Below, one piece after another: positions 1-8,553 of a DNA stretch of 51,370 nt (its first letter is position 1; each line of letters opens with the position of its first letter). The stretch is from Alphaproteobacteria bacterium (lineage in GTDB: Bacteria; Pseudomonadota; Alphaproteobacteria; Rhizobiales; Xanthobacteraceae): assembly GCA_005884765.1 (NCBI GenBank), contig VAZV01000190.1:1-51370 (forward strand), written 5' to 3'. The position numbers and the translations under genes are program-made. A model generated the notes under the pieces. It saw nothing but the letters and a program-made list of their open reading frames with translations, made no database searches and was not told the origin of the DNA.

Positions 1-711
1 CATTACGTGTTGAACGGCCAGAAGCAGTTCATTTCCGGCGCCGGCGCGGGCGATGTTTACGTGGTGATGGTGCGGACCGGCGCGGACGGGCCGGGCGGCA
101 TCTCGACGCTGATCGTCGAGGGCGACACGCCGGGGCTGTCGCTTGGTGCCAATGAACGCAAGATGGGCTGGAACGCCCAGCCGACCCGTGCGGTGATCTT
201 TGAGAATGCGCGTGTGCCGGTCGAAAACCGGCTCGGCGAGGAGGGCATCGGCTTCAAGATCGCGATGGCAGGTCTCGACGGCGGCCGCATCAATATCGCG
301 GCCTGTTCGCTCGGCGGCGCGCAAAACGCGCTCGACAAGGCGCTCGCTTACATGAAGGAGCGCAAGGCATTCGGCAAACGCCTGGACGAATTCCAGGCGC
401 TGCAGTTTCGCCTGGCCGATATGGCGACCGAGCTCGAGGCGGCGCGCACCTTTGTGTGGCGCGCGGCAGCCGCGCTCGACCGCAAGGACCCGGACGCGAC
501 CATGTTGTGCGCGATGGCCAAACGTTTCGGCACCGATGTCGGCTTCGAGGTCGCCAACCAGGCGCTGCAGCTGCACGGCGGCTATGGGTATCTCAGCGAA
601 TACGGCATCGAGAAAATCGTGCGCGATTTGCGGGTGCATCAAATTCTCGAAGGCACCAACGAAATCATGCGGCTGATCATTTCTCGGAAGCTGATCGAGG
701 GCGCGCGATGA
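1..711 (+). CDS. Acyl-CoA dehydrogenase, probably isobutyryl-CoA dehydrogenase (5' end outside window)
   Basis: The frame is open from base 1 to the TGA at 709-711, so about 236 C-terminal residues are visible and the N-terminal helical domain is missing. Acyl-CoA dehydrogenases are FAD enzymes that oxidise the alpha-beta bond of an acyl-CoA and pass electrons to ETF. Visible family marks are [29 protein letters not shown] and [10 protein letters not shown] near the C-terminus; the Glu of EGT is the usual catalytic base. The stop overlaps the next start (ATGA). The following two genes belong to the lower valine pathway, so isobutyryl-CoA (ACAD8-like) is the likely substrate. That specificity is inferred from neighbours; the family call is secure. 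Confidence 0.93.
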   Translation, partial: HYVLNGQKQFISGAGAGDVYVVMVRTGADGPGGISTLIVEGDTPGLSLGANERKMGWNAQPTRAVIFENARVPVENRLGEEGIGFKIAMAGLDGGRINIAACSLGGAQNALDKALAYMKERKAFGKRLDEFQALQFRLADMATELEAARTFVWRAAAALDRKDPDATMLCAMAKRFGTDVGFEVANQALQLHGGYGYLSEYGIEKIVRDLRVHQILEGTNEIMRLIISRKLIEGAR

Positions 712-1793
712 CCGAGGCAGCCGGCACCGCCGAGCCCGACCTGATCGCGCGGCGCGAGGGCACCGCCGGCATCGTCCGGCTCAACCGGCCGAAGACGATC
801 AACGCCGTGACCTTGGAGATGTTTCGCGGCATCGACAAGGCGCTCGATGCGTTCGAAGCCGACCCTGATGTCGCCGTGATCGTGCTGGAAGGTGCGGGCG
901 AGCGCGGCCTTTGCGCCGGCGGTGATATCCGCGCGCTGTATGACGACTCCAAGGTGCGCGGCGATCTCGGCAAGATCCTGTGGCGTGAGGAATACATCCT
1001 TAACGCCCGGATCGCGAAGTTCCCAAAACCCTATGTCGCCTTCATGGACGGCATCGTCATGGGGGGCGGCGTCGGGCTATCGGCGCATAGCCGGCACCGC
1101 GTCGTGACGGAGCGGACCAAACTGGCGATGCCGGAAGTCGGCCTCGGCTTCTTCCCCGATGTCGGCGGCACCTGGCTGTTGTCGCATGCGCCGGGCGAAA
1201 TCGGCACTTATTTCGGCCTCACCGGGCAGACCATGAACGGCCCCGATGCTGTCTATGCCCGGTTTGCCGACGCCGTCGTATCGTCGAGCCGGTTGCCGGC
1301 CTTGCGCGACGTCCTCACCAAAATCCGCCCTGGCACGACGTCGGCCGAAATCAAGATCCTGGTTGACGGCTATGCGACCGGCGAGACGTCGGGGCCGGTG
1401 GCTGCGATGCAGCCGAAGATCGATGCCTGGTTCGCGCATGACCGCATGCAAGACATTGCGGCCAGCTTGCAGCGGGACGGTTCGGAGCTCGCGCACGCCA
1501 CGCTGAAGACATTGAACGAGAAGTCGCCGCGCGGCATGGTGGTCACGTTAAGGCTGCTGCGGCTCGCACGCGCCGCTTCGTCGCTGGAAGAATGTCTGGT
1601 GCGGGAATATCGTGCCGCGCTCGAAGTGTTCAAGAGCGACGATTTCCGCGAGGGCGTGCGTGCCGCGGTGATCGACAAGGACCGGAATCCCAAATGGTCG
1701 CCCGCTACAATCGAGGAAGTGACGCCCGAGATGGTGGCGCCTTACTTCGCCGGGATCGGCGCCGACGAACTGGTATTCGACCGATCAAACTAG
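708..1793 (+). CDS. 3-hydroxyisobutyryl-CoA hydrolase (enoyl-CoA hydratase/isomerase family)
   Basis: The product has 361 residues of the crotonase fold. HIBCH-type enzymes release 3-hydroxyisobutyrate from its CoA ester in valine breakdown. Visible marks are [14 protein letters not shown], the oxyanion-hole loop [11 protein letters not shown] and [18 protein letters not shown], which carries the Glu and Asp used by HIBCH hydrolases and the FPDVGG signature separating them from plain enoyl-CoA hydratases. The frame is open further upstream, but ATG 708 overlaps the previous stop (ATGA) and gives the normal family N-terminus. It is translationally coupled to the dehydrogenase before it, and the next gene acts on its product. 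Confidence 0.92.
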   Translation: MTEAAGTAEPDLIARREGTAGIVRLNRPKTINAVTLEMFRGIDKALDAFEADPDVAVIVLEGAGERGLCAGGDIRALYDDSKVRGDLGKILWREEYILNARIAKFPKPYVAFMDGIVMGGGVGLSAHSRHRVVTERTKLAMPEVGLGFFPDVGGTWLLSHAPGEIGTYFGLTGQTMNGPDAVYARFADAVVSSSRLPALRDVLTKIRPGTTSAEIKILVDGYATGETSGPVAAMQPKIDAWFAHDRMQDIAASLQRDGSELAHATLKTLNEKSPRGMVVTLRLLRLARAASSLEECLVREYRAALEVFKSDDFREGVRAAVIDKDRNPKWSPATIEEVTPEMVAPYFAGIGADELVFDRSN

Positions 1794-1831
1794 CAGCTCG
1801 CGCTAAACCGGCTCACGCGGAGGAAATCGAA

Positions 1832-2725
1832 ATGGCAACGATCGCATTCATTGGCCTCGGCAACATGGGCGGCCCGATGGCTGCCAATCTCGTGAAGGCC
1901 GGTCACAAGGTGGTCGCGTTCGACCTCGTCGCCGCCTCGCGCGATCAGGCCATGGCCGATGGCGCAAGCGTTGCCGAAAGTTCGGTCGCGGCCGTAAAAG
2001 GCGCCGACGCCGTGATCACCATGCTGCCGGCGGGCAAGCATGTGCTGTCGGTGTGGACCGATGTGATTCCCTCGATGGGCAAGCAGACGCTGATCATCGA
2101 TTGCTCGACGATCGATGTCGAAAGCGCGAAAGATGCGCACGCGTTGGCCGCGAAGCATGGCATGGTGTCAGTCGATGCGCCGGTGTCCGGCGGTACCGGC
2201 GGCGCCAAGGGCGCGACACTGACTTTCATGTGCGGCGGCGAGGATAAGGCGTTCGCGGCGGCCAAGCCCGTGCTGGAAAAAATGGGCAAGCGGATCGTGC
2301 ATTGCGGCGGCGGCGGCGCCGGGCAGGCCGCCAAAATCTGCAATAACATGATACTAGGCATTTCCATGATCGCAGTCGGCGAAGCTTTTGCGCTCGCGGA
2401 AAAGCTCGGACTGTCGCATCAGGCGCTGTTCGATGTCGCCTCGACCTCGTCGGGACAATGCTGGGCGCTCACGAGCTACTGCCCCGTGCCGGGCCCTGTG
2501 CCGACGTCGCCGGCCAATAACGCCTACAAGCCGGGCTTTGCCTCGGCGCTGATGGTGAAGGACCTGACCCTCGCCCAGGATGCGGCCAAGGCCGTGGGCG
2601 CCGCGACGCCGCTCGGCAAGCACGCGCAGGAGATCTACAAGGCGTTCGATGCCGCCGGCCATGGCGGGGTCGATTTCTCAGGGATTATCCAGCACGTGCG
2701 CAGTCTCGCTGGAAAACAGCGATGA
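1832..2725 (+). CDS. mmsB: 3-hydroxyisobutyrate dehydrogenase
   Basis: The product has 297 residues. It oxidises 3-hydroxyisobutyrate to methylmalonate semialdehyde with NAD. The N-terminal Rossmann motif GLGNMG (residues 8-13) is followed by PMAANL. The substrate loop DAPVSGGTGGAKGAT and the catalytic-lysine segment GQAAKICNNM are present, followed by the all-helical C-terminal domain. ATG 1832 is chosen because a strong GGAGGAA site lies seven bases upstream. The stop overlaps the start of the next gene (ATGA at 2722). With the two preceding genes it forms a contiguous isobutyryl-CoA to methylmalonate-semialdehyde segment. The semialdehyde dehydrogenase (MmsA) is not in the window. Confidence 0.94.
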   Translation: MATIAFIGLGNMGGPMAANLVKAGHKVVAFDLVAASRDQAMADGASVAESSVAAVKGADAVITMLPAGKHVLSVWTDVIPSMGKQTLIIDCSTIDVESAKDAHALAAKHGMVSVDAPVSGGTGGAKGATLTFMCGGEDKAFAAAKPVLEKMGKRIVHCGGGGAGQAAKICNNMILGISMIAVGEAFALAEKLGLSHQALFDVASTSSGQCWALTSYCPVPGPVPTSPANNAYKPGFASALMVKDLTLAQDAAKAVGAATPLGKHAQEIYKAFDAAGHGGVDFSGIIQHVRSLAGKQR

Positions 2726-4458
2726 CCACCTTTCAGGAAGCGCGCGCGTTTCTGCTCAAGCATCGCACCGATTACGATACGGCCGTGGAAGGATTCCGCT
2801 GGCCCGATCCGGTGCCGTTCAACTGGGCGCTGGACTGGTTCGACGCCGATCTCGCGCGCGACGCTGCGAGCCGCGATCGCCCGGCGCTGTGGATCGTCGA
2901 TGCCGGCGCCAACCGGGAGACCAAATTGTCGTTCGCGGCGCTCTCCCGCCGTTCCAACCAGGTGGCAAACTTCCTGCGCGCGCAGGGGATCAAGCGCGGC
3001 GATCATCTGCTGCTGTTGCTCGGCAACGTCGTGCCGCTGTGGGAGACCATGCTGGCGGCAATCAAGCTCGGGGTCGTCGTGATCCCCGCGACCACGCTAC
3101 TCACCCCAGACGAGCTGCGCGATCGCCTCGACCGCGGCCGCGCGCGAGTGGTGGTGGCTTCGCAGGACCAGGTCGCGAAATTCTCTCACCTTGGCGGCGG
3201 CAAGCTCATCCGCATCGTGGTCGGCGCGTCGTCGAAGCATGAGGGCTGGCTGCCGTTCGAGGAGGCGGCAATCGCGTCCGAAATCTTTGCGCCGGATGGG
3301 CCGACCCAAGCCGACGATCCGATGCTGCTTTATTTCACCTCCGGCACCACGGCCAAACCAAAGCTGGTCCGGCACAGCCAGCGCAGCTATCCGGTCGGCG
3401 GGCTATCCACCATGTACTGGCTCGGGCTTAAGCCCGGCGACATTCATCTCAACATTTCCTCGCCGGGCTGGGCCAAGCACGCCTGGAGCTGTTTCTTCGC
3501 GCCATGGAACGCCGGCGCAACCGTGTTCGTGGTCAATCAGCCGCGCTTCGACGCCAAGGGTTTGCTTGCCACCATCGGCCGCTGCGGCGTCACCACGCTG
3601 TGCGCGCCGCCGACGGTGTGGCGGCTGTTCATCCAGGAAAAGCTCTCGGCTTTCAAGGTCAGCTTGCGTGAGGTCTGTGGCGCCGGCGAACCGCTCAACC
3701 CGGAAGTAATCGATCAGGTGCGCGGCACCTGGGGACTGACGATCCGCGACGGCTACGGCCAGACTGAAACCACGGCGCTCGCCGGCAATTCGCCGGGGCA
3801 GAAGGTGAAGGTCGGCTCGATGGGCCGCCCGCTGCCCGGCTATCGCGTGCAGATCACCGATATTGACGGGCACGTCACCAGAGAGGGCGAGGTGTCGCTC
3901 GTGCTCGGCGCCGAAAGGCCCGCAGGGCTGATGCAGGGTTACCAGGGTGACGATGGTAAATTGAGCGGCGCGGACGGCGATCTCTATCGCAGCGGCGACG
4001 TGGTGTTTGCCGACGACGAGGGCTACCTGACGTTCGTGGGCCGATCGGACGATGTCTTCAAATCGTCCGATTACCGCATCAGCCCGTTCGAATTGGAAAG
4101 CGTGCTGCTCGAACATGAAGCGGTTGCAGAGGCTGCGGTCGTGCCCAGCCCTGACCCGATCCGCCTCGCGATCCCCAAGGCCTATGTGCTCCTGGCATCA
4201 GGCGTGGAGCGCACGGGCGAGACCGCGCTCTCGATCTTCAAGCATTTGCACACGCGGCTGGCGCCGTTCAAGCGCATCCGCAGGATCGAGCTGGTGACGG
4301 AATTGCCGAAGACGATTTCGGGAAAAATCCGCCGCGTGCAGTTGCGCCGGCTGGAACATGAAAATGATCGCGGCGACCCATTGCGCGGCAACGAGTTCCG
4401 CGAAGAGGATTTTCCGCAATTGCAACAGGTGCGGTCGGCTGGATCGGTGGAGAATTGA
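2722..4458 (+). CDS. AMP-dependent acyl-CoA synthetase (ACSM/medium-chain type)
   Basis: The product has 578 residues. It activates a carboxylic acid to its CoA thioester through an acyl-adenylate. The ATP-binding P-loop YFTSGTTAKPK is near residue 204, GYGQTET near 345, YRSGDVVFADDEGYLTFVGR near 422, and the C-terminal lysine motif PKTISGKIRR near 529, all in family order. Overall shape resembles medium-chain (ACSM-like) synthetases rather than acetyl-CoA synthetase. It overlaps mmsB by four bases and the hydratase gene follows three bases after its stop, so it is firmly in the operon. It may feed branched or medium-chain acids into the operon's oxidation enzymes; the exact substrate cannot be read from sequence. 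Confidence 0.9.
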   Translation: MTTFQEARAFLLKHRTDYDTAVEGFRWPDPVPFNWALDWFDADLARDAASRDRPALWIVDAGANRETKLSFAALSRRSNQVANFLRAQGIKRGDHLLLLLGNVVPLWETMLAAIKLGVVVIPATTLLTPDELRDRLDRGRARVVVASQDQVAKFSHLGGGKLIRIVVGASSKHEGWLPFEEAAIASEIFAPDGPTQADDPMLLYFTSGTTAKPKLVRHSQRSYPVGGLSTMYWLGLKPGDIHLNISSPGWAKHAWSCFFAPWNAGATVFVVNQPRFDAKGLLATIGRCGVTTLCAPPTVWRLFIQEKLSAFKVSLREVCGAGEPLNPEVIDQVRGTWGLTIRDGYGQTETTALAGNSPGQKVKVGSMGRPLPGYRVQITDIDGHVTREGEVSLVLGAERPAGLMQGYQGDDGKLSGADGDLYRSGDVVFADDEGYLTFVGRSDDVFKSSDYRISPFELESVLLEHEAVAEAAVVPSPDPIRLAIPKAYVLLASGVERTGETALSIFKHLHTRLAPFKRIRRIELVTELPKTISGKIRRVQLRRLEHENDRGDPLRGNEFREEDFPQLQQVRSAGSVEN

Positions 4459-4461
4459 AGA

Positions 4462-4941
4462 ATGAACGAAGTCTGGAAGAAGCCGCCGGTTTCGCTTCAA
4501 GCCTATCAAGAAATGGTCGGCCATGAGGTCGGGGTGTCTTCATGGCATCTGGTCGATCAGAAGCGCATCAATCTCTACGCCGACGTGATCGAGGATCACC
4601 AGTTCATCCATATCGACCCCGAGCGCGCCAGGAAGGAAACCGCGTTCGGCACCACGGTTGCGCATGGTTTTCTGACCATGTCCTTGATGAGCATCATGTC
4701 CTATGAGGTGATGCCGGTCATCGAAGGCACGACGATGGGGGTCAACTACGGTTTTGACAAGCTGCGCTTCGTCGCGCCGGTCCGCGCCGGCTCCCGCGTC
4801 CGTGGCCGCTTTACGTTGGTAGAAGCGAAATTGCGCAAGCCGACGGAGTTGCAATCGCGCACCAACGTCACGGTCGAGATCGAGGGTGAGGACAAGCCCG
4901 CCTTGGTCGCCGACTGGATCGGCCTTATTTATTTTGCTTGA
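4462..4941 (+). CDS. MaoC family (R)-specific enoyl-CoA hydratase
   Basis: The product has 159 residues with a single hotdog fold. MaoC-type hydratases add water to trans-2-enoyl-CoA to give the (R)-3-hydroxyacyl-CoA. The hydratase-2 signature is visible as QFIHIDPERARKETAFG followed by TVAHGFLTMSLM, with the catalytic Asp near residue 52 and His near 68. It starts three bases after the synthetase stop. It pairs functionally with the SDR that follows, which resembles the dehydrogenase half of eukaryotic multifunctional enzyme 2. Hydratase and dehydrogenase would act in sequence on (R)-3-hydroxyacyl-CoAs. Confidence 0.9.
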   Translation: MNEVWKKPPVSLQAYQEMVGHEVGVSSWHLVDQKRINLYADVIEDHQFIHIDPERARKETAFGTTVAHGFLTMSLMSIMSYEVMPVIEGTTMGVNYGFDKLRFVAPVRAGSRVRGRFTLVEAKLRKPTELQSRTNVTVEIEGEDKPALVADWIGLIYFA

Positions 4942-4975
4942 ACTTCAACCGTCACGGCCCGGCCGCCTAAGCGCC

Positions 4976-5070
4976 CGTCATTGCCGGGCTTGACCCGGCA
5001 ATCCATCACTGATCAAGGATGATGCCTCATTTTTCTTTGATGGATGCCCGGCTCAAGCCCGGGCACGACG
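4976..5070. repeat. Palindromic intergenic repeat, family 1 (CGTCATTGCCGGG... type)
   Basis: This imperfect inverted repeat of about 95 bp fills the gap between the hydratase and SDR genes. The left arm begins CGTCATTGCCGGGCTTGACC and the right arm ends GGCTCAAGCCCGGGCACGACG-like sequence, each arm also carrying its own small hairpin (CCGGGCTTGACCCGG and CCCGGCTCAAGCCCGGG). It resembles dispersed palindromic repeats of Bradyrhizobium genomes. It lies inside an operon, so it would be transcribed as a large hairpin between maoC and the SDR and could affect mRNA processing. Confidence 0.75.
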
Positions 5071-5091
5071 AGCGAACCAGGAAAACTACTC

Positions 5092-6009
5092 ATGACAATC
5101 AGATTTGACGGACGCGTCGCCATTGTTACCGGCGCGGGCAATGGTCTTGGACGCGCGCATGCGCTGGGTCTGGCAAGCCGCGGTGCCAAGGTGGTGGTCA
5201 ACGATTTTGGCGGCGCGCGCGACGGTACCGGCGGGTCGCTGACCTCAGCCGAAGCCGTGGTCGAAGAAATCCGCAAAGCCGGCGGCACAGCCATGGCCGA
5301 CGGCGCCGACGTCTCAAATTTCACGCAGGTCAAGGCGATGGTCGATCGCGCCACCAAAGATTGGGGCAGCGTCGATTTGCTCTGCGCCAATGCTGGCATC
5401 TTGCGCGACAAATCGTTTGGCAAGATGGAAGTGATGGACTTCGCGAAAGTGCTCGACGTCCATCTCGTGGGCACCTTCTATTGCTGCAAGGCGGTGTGGG
5501 AGGGCATGCGCGAGCGCAATTATGGCCGTATCGTGCTGACCACCTCTTCCTCAGGGCTGTACGGCAATTTCGGCCAGGCCAATTATGGTGCCGCGAAATC
5601 CGGCATGATCGGCCTGATGAACGTGCTGGCCGAGGAGGGTCGCAAGAACAACATCCGTGTCAACACGATCTCGCCGACGGCTGCGACCCGCATGACGGAA
5701 GAACTGCTGCCGCCGCCGGCGCTCTCACTGATGCGCCCCGAGGCGATCACGCCGGCAGTGGAATATCTGCTTCATGAGGACGCGCCGACCCGCACCATCA
5801 TGGGCGCCGGCGCCGGCTCGTTCGCGGTGATCAAGATCATGGAAACCGAAGGCATCAATCTGCCGCCATCCGAATGGACGCCGGACGCCGTTGCCGCGCA
5901 TTTCGCTGCGATCAGCGATATGTCGACCGCCAAGGCGCTCGAAGGCGCATTTCAGCAGACGCAAAAATACGTCGCCCAAGCCGCGGCGAGGGCGGGCGTG
6001 AAGCTCTAG
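5092..6009 (+). CDS. SDR oxidoreductase, MFE-2-like (R)-3-hydroxyacyl-CoA dehydrogenase
   Basis: The product has 305 residues. The cofactor motif TGAGNGLGRAHA starts near residue 14, NAG is present, and the catalytic pair is Tyr165/Lys169 in NYGAAK. The stretch GLYGNFGQANYGAAKSG closely matches the dehydrogenase domain of peroxisomal multifunctional enzyme 2 (HSD17B4/FOX2), and the roughly 60 residues after the Rossmann core fit that group. It probably oxidises (R)-3-hydroxyacyl-CoA made by the MaoC hydratase upstream. ATG 5092 is the start that gives the normal N-terminus (TIRFDGRVAIVTG); the frame is open upstream into the palindromic repeat. It is separated from maoC by 150 bp but on the same strand. 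Confidence 0.9.
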   Translation: MTIRFDGRVAIVTGAGNGLGRAHALGLASRGAKVVVNDFGGARDGTGGSLTSAEAVVEEIRKAGGTAMADGADVSNFTQVKAMVDRATKDWGSVDLLCANAGILRDKSFGKMEVMDFAKVLDVHLVGTFYCCKAVWEGMRERNYGRIVLTTSSSGLYGNFGQANYGAAKSGMIGLMNVLAEEGRKNNIRVNTISPTAATRMTEELLPPPALSLMRPEAITPAVEYLLHEDAPTRTIMGAGAGSFAVIKIMETEGINLPPSEWTPDAVAAHFAAISDMSTAKALEGAFQQTQKYVAQAAARAGVKL

Positions 6010-6011
6010 CC

Positions 6012-7238
6012 ATGGATGCCGCCGTCATCGGCGCGGGTCCCGCCGGACTAATGGCGGCCGAGGTACTCGTCCAGGGCGGCGCGCGCGTCACCGTCTATGA
6101 CGCGATGGCGTCAGCGGGGCGGAAATTCCTGATGGCCGGGCGCGGCGGGCTCAACCTCACGCACAGCGAACCGCTGCCTCAATTCTTCGCGCGCTATCGC
6201 GAAGCAGAGCCGAGGCTGAAAGCCGCAATCGAAGCCTTTCCGCCGGATCGCTTGCGCGAATGGAGCGAGGCTCTGGGAGAGCCGACTTTTGTCGGCTCCA
6301 GTGGGCGGGTGTTTCCGAAAGGCTTCAAGGCATCGCCCTTGCTGCGCGCCTGGTTGCGACGGCTCTATTCGCAGGGCGTGCAACTCGCTGTTCGCCATCG
6401 CTGGATGGGTTGGGATGAAAGCGGCAACTTGCTTTTTCGGACCCCGGATCGACCGCGCGCGATCGATGCGCGCGCAACCGTGCTGGCGCTTGGCGGCGCA
6501 AGCTGGCCGCGGTTGGGCTCCGATGGAGCCTGGACGGAAACGCTGGCGATGAAGGGGGTTGCGATTTCGCCGATGCGGCCTGCCAATTGCGGTTTCACGG
6601 TCGCCTGGTCCGATATCTTTCGAAATCGTTTCGAGGGCCAGCCGCTCAAGGGCGTCGCGCTGACGGTCGGGCCGCACACAGTGCGCGGCGAAGCCGTCGT
6701 CACCCGCGCGGGCATTGAAGGCGGCGCGATCTACGCGTTGTCGGCGGAGTTGCGCGAAGCCATGAAGAGTTCAGGGCAGGCGACGCTGCATATCGCCCTG
6801 CGGCCGGACTTTAGAGCGGACGCCCTGATCGCTCGGGTGTCGGCACCGCGCGGCAAACAATCCTTCGCCAATTTCCTGCGCAAGGCGGCCCAGCTATCGC
6901 CCGTTGCCATCGGCCTGTTGCAGGAGGCCGCGATTGCTTCAGCCATTTCGTTGGCATCGCTGCAGCCGGCCGATCTCGCCCGCTTGATCAACGCGGTGCC
7001 GATCAATCTCGACGGCACAGCCCCGATCGCGCGCGCGATCTCAACCGCCGGCGGGATCGCGTTCGATGAGCTCGATGCCCACTACATGATCGGCCGCTTG
7101 CCCGGGGTATTCGCGGCCGGAGAAATGCTCGACTGGGAAGCGCCGACCGGCGGCTATCTCCTGCAGGCCTCCTTCGCGACCGGTGCGGCGGCAGGGAAGG
7201 GCGCGCTGAAGTGGCTTCGCAACCGCGCTATCCCCTGA
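6012..7238 (+). CDS. BaiN/HI0933-like NAD(P)/FAD-dependent oxidoreductase (flavoprotein)
   Basis: The product has 408 residues. The N-terminal FAD dinucleotide motif GAGPAG is at residues 7-12, followed by GRKFLMAGRGGLNLTHSE, the hallmark of the HI0933/BaiN flavoprotein family. The C-terminus has the second FAD-contact segment GVFAAGEMLDWEAPTGG. The best match from memory is the subgroup typified by Pseudomonas PP4765. The physiological substrate of this subgroup is not known. ATG 6012 begins two bases after the SDR stop, so the gene is probably the last of the operon. It abuts the convergent transporter gene by six bases. Confidence 0.88.
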   Translation: MDAAVIGAGPAGLMAAEVLVQGGARVTVYDAMASAGRKFLMAGRGGLNLTHSEPLPQFFARYREAEPRLKAAIEAFPPDRLREWSEALGEPTFVGSSGRVFPKGFKASPLLRAWLRRLYSQGVQLAVRHRWMGWDESGNLLFRTPDRPRAIDARATVLALGGASWPRLGSDGAWTETLAMKGVAISPMRPANCGFTVAWSDIFRNRFEGQPLKGVALTVGPHTVRGEAVVTRAGIEGGAIYALSAELREAMKSSGQATLHIALRPDFRADALIARVSAPRGKQSFANFLRKAAQLSPVAIGLLQEAAIASAISLASLQPADLARLINAVPINLDGTAPIARAISTAGGIAFDELDAHYMIGRLPGVFAAGEMLDWEAPTGGYLLQASFATGAAAGKGALKWLRNRAIP

Positions 7239-7244
7239 TATCCG

Positions 7245-8462
7245 TCAGGATGTCCCGGTTGATGTCACTATGTCCGTGATCAGCGCAAGCAGTCCAAAGA
7301 ATGCGGCGACGACGCAGACCACGGTCCAACCACCCAAGGTCCAAGCCAGAGCCGCGGCCGCAGCGCCGACGGCTCCGCCGACGAAGAACAAGCCCACGAA
7401 CAAGCCGTTCAGGCGACCTCGTGCTTCCGGCCGCAACAGATTGATGGCGCGTCGTCCAAGGGTTTGATCGCTGGTGATGCCGACGTCGAGCAGGATCGTG
7501 CCGATGCTAAGCCAAAATAGTGCAATCGCCTGGGATTTGATCAAACCGGCCCATGCACAGAGCCCGAGCGAGATGATGATGATGAGATGCGACGCAAATA
7601 GCAGCTGTCGCGCCCAACCCCGATCGCCCAAGCGGCCTGCCAGTGGTGTGGCCGCCGCGCCGGCGGCGCCGATCAGCGCGAACACGGCGATTCCTTTGGC
7701 GTCCAGGTTGAAAGGCGCATCCGAAAGGCGAAGGGCAATCGCAGCCCAGTAAGCACTGAAAGACGCCATCACCAGCGCGGCGGTCCAGGCGCGAACCCGC
7801 AAAATGGGCTCTTCTTTCAGGAGTTTCGGAAATGATGCGAGCAGCATCCCATACCCGACGTGGGTAACCGGCCGCAATGTCGGCAGGTAGAATGCAAGCG
7901 TGCCGGTCAAGACCGCCATCAACGCTGCGGAGACGATATAAAACGCGCGCCAGTTCGACGCATCGGCAATGAGACTTGCCAACGGACGTGACAGCAATAT
8001 GCCGATCATCAAGCCGCTCATGACATCGCCGATCACCCGGCCGCGATGCTCCGGCGGACTCATCGACGCTATCAGCGGAACCAGCATCTGGATCGCCGCG
8101 CAGGACGCACCGAGAACGAAGGTGGCAACGAGCAGCAATAGCGCCGTCGGTGCCAGCGCCGTGCAAAGTGCCGCGAGAATGGCGCAGCAGAGCGTGCGGA
8201 GGATCAGGCGCTTGTTTTCGAACAGGTCGGCGAGAGGCACCAGCAGAAATAGCCCGAGCGCGTAGCCGAGCAGCGTCAGGGTACTGATCATGCCGGCTTG
8301 CCAGGTGGACATGCCGAGCGAAGGTCCGATGAGTCCAAGCAGAATTTGCGGCGCGAACAGATTTGTTACGATGACACCGACCGCGGTGGCCGCCAACCAG
8401 ACAAAGGAGCGGATACCGGTTCGCGCGGCACACGGCAGTTTGGTTGCTTCAGAGATAGTCAT
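7245..8462 (-). CDS. MFS transporter (12-TM)
   Basis: The product has 405 residues with about twelve hydrophobic helices and the family loop motif as ADLFENKRLIL between helices 2 and 3, plus REHRGRV-like PPEHRGRVIGD after helix 4. ATG 8462 is chosen over a TTG twelve bases upstream because the AGG run of GCGAGGTCCC sits directly before it. The gene is divergent from a LysR regulator 91 bp away, the usual layout for a regulator and its target exporter. The substrate is unknown; the sequence is of the drug/metabolite efflux type, with no clear symporter signature. Confidence 0.88.
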   Translation of the reverse strand: MTISEATKLPCAARTGIRSFVWLAATAVGVIVTNLFAPQILLGLIGPSLGMSTWQAGMISTLTLLGYALGLFLLVPLADLFENKRLILRTLCCAILAALCTALAPTALLLLVATFVLGASCAAIQMLVPLIASMSPPEHRGRVIGDVMSGLMIGILLSRPLASLIADASNWRAFYIVSAALMAVLTGTLAFYLPTLRPVTHVGYGMLLASFPKLLKEEPILRVRAWTAALVMASFSAYWAAIALRLSDAPFNLDAKGIAVFALIGAAGAAATPLAGRLGDRGWARQLLFASHLIIIISLGLCAWAGLIKSQAIALFWLSIGTILLDVGITSDQTLGRRAINLLRPEARGRLNGLFVGLFFVGGAVGAAAAALAWTLGGWTVVCVVAAFFGLLALITDIVTSTGTS

Positions 8463-8505
8463 GGGACCTCGCAAATGATCGCAAGGCCCCTTTAAGCAAT
8501 CGATC

Positions 8506-8543
8506 CAATATGCTACAATTCAAATATGATGATAAACAATATG
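8506..8543. promoter_or_regulatory. Putative LysR operator/promoter with three AATATG direct repeats
   Basis: The 91-bp region between the divergent MFS and LysR genes is much richer in A+T than its surroundings. It holds three near-copies of C(A)AATATG starting at about 8506, 8521 and 8537, spaced 15-16 bases. Regular spacing at about 1.5 helical turns fits regulator half-sites and overlapping divergent promoters. Binding by the adjacent LysR protein is an inference. Confidence 0.4.
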
Positions 8544-8553
8544 CGGAATAGTT

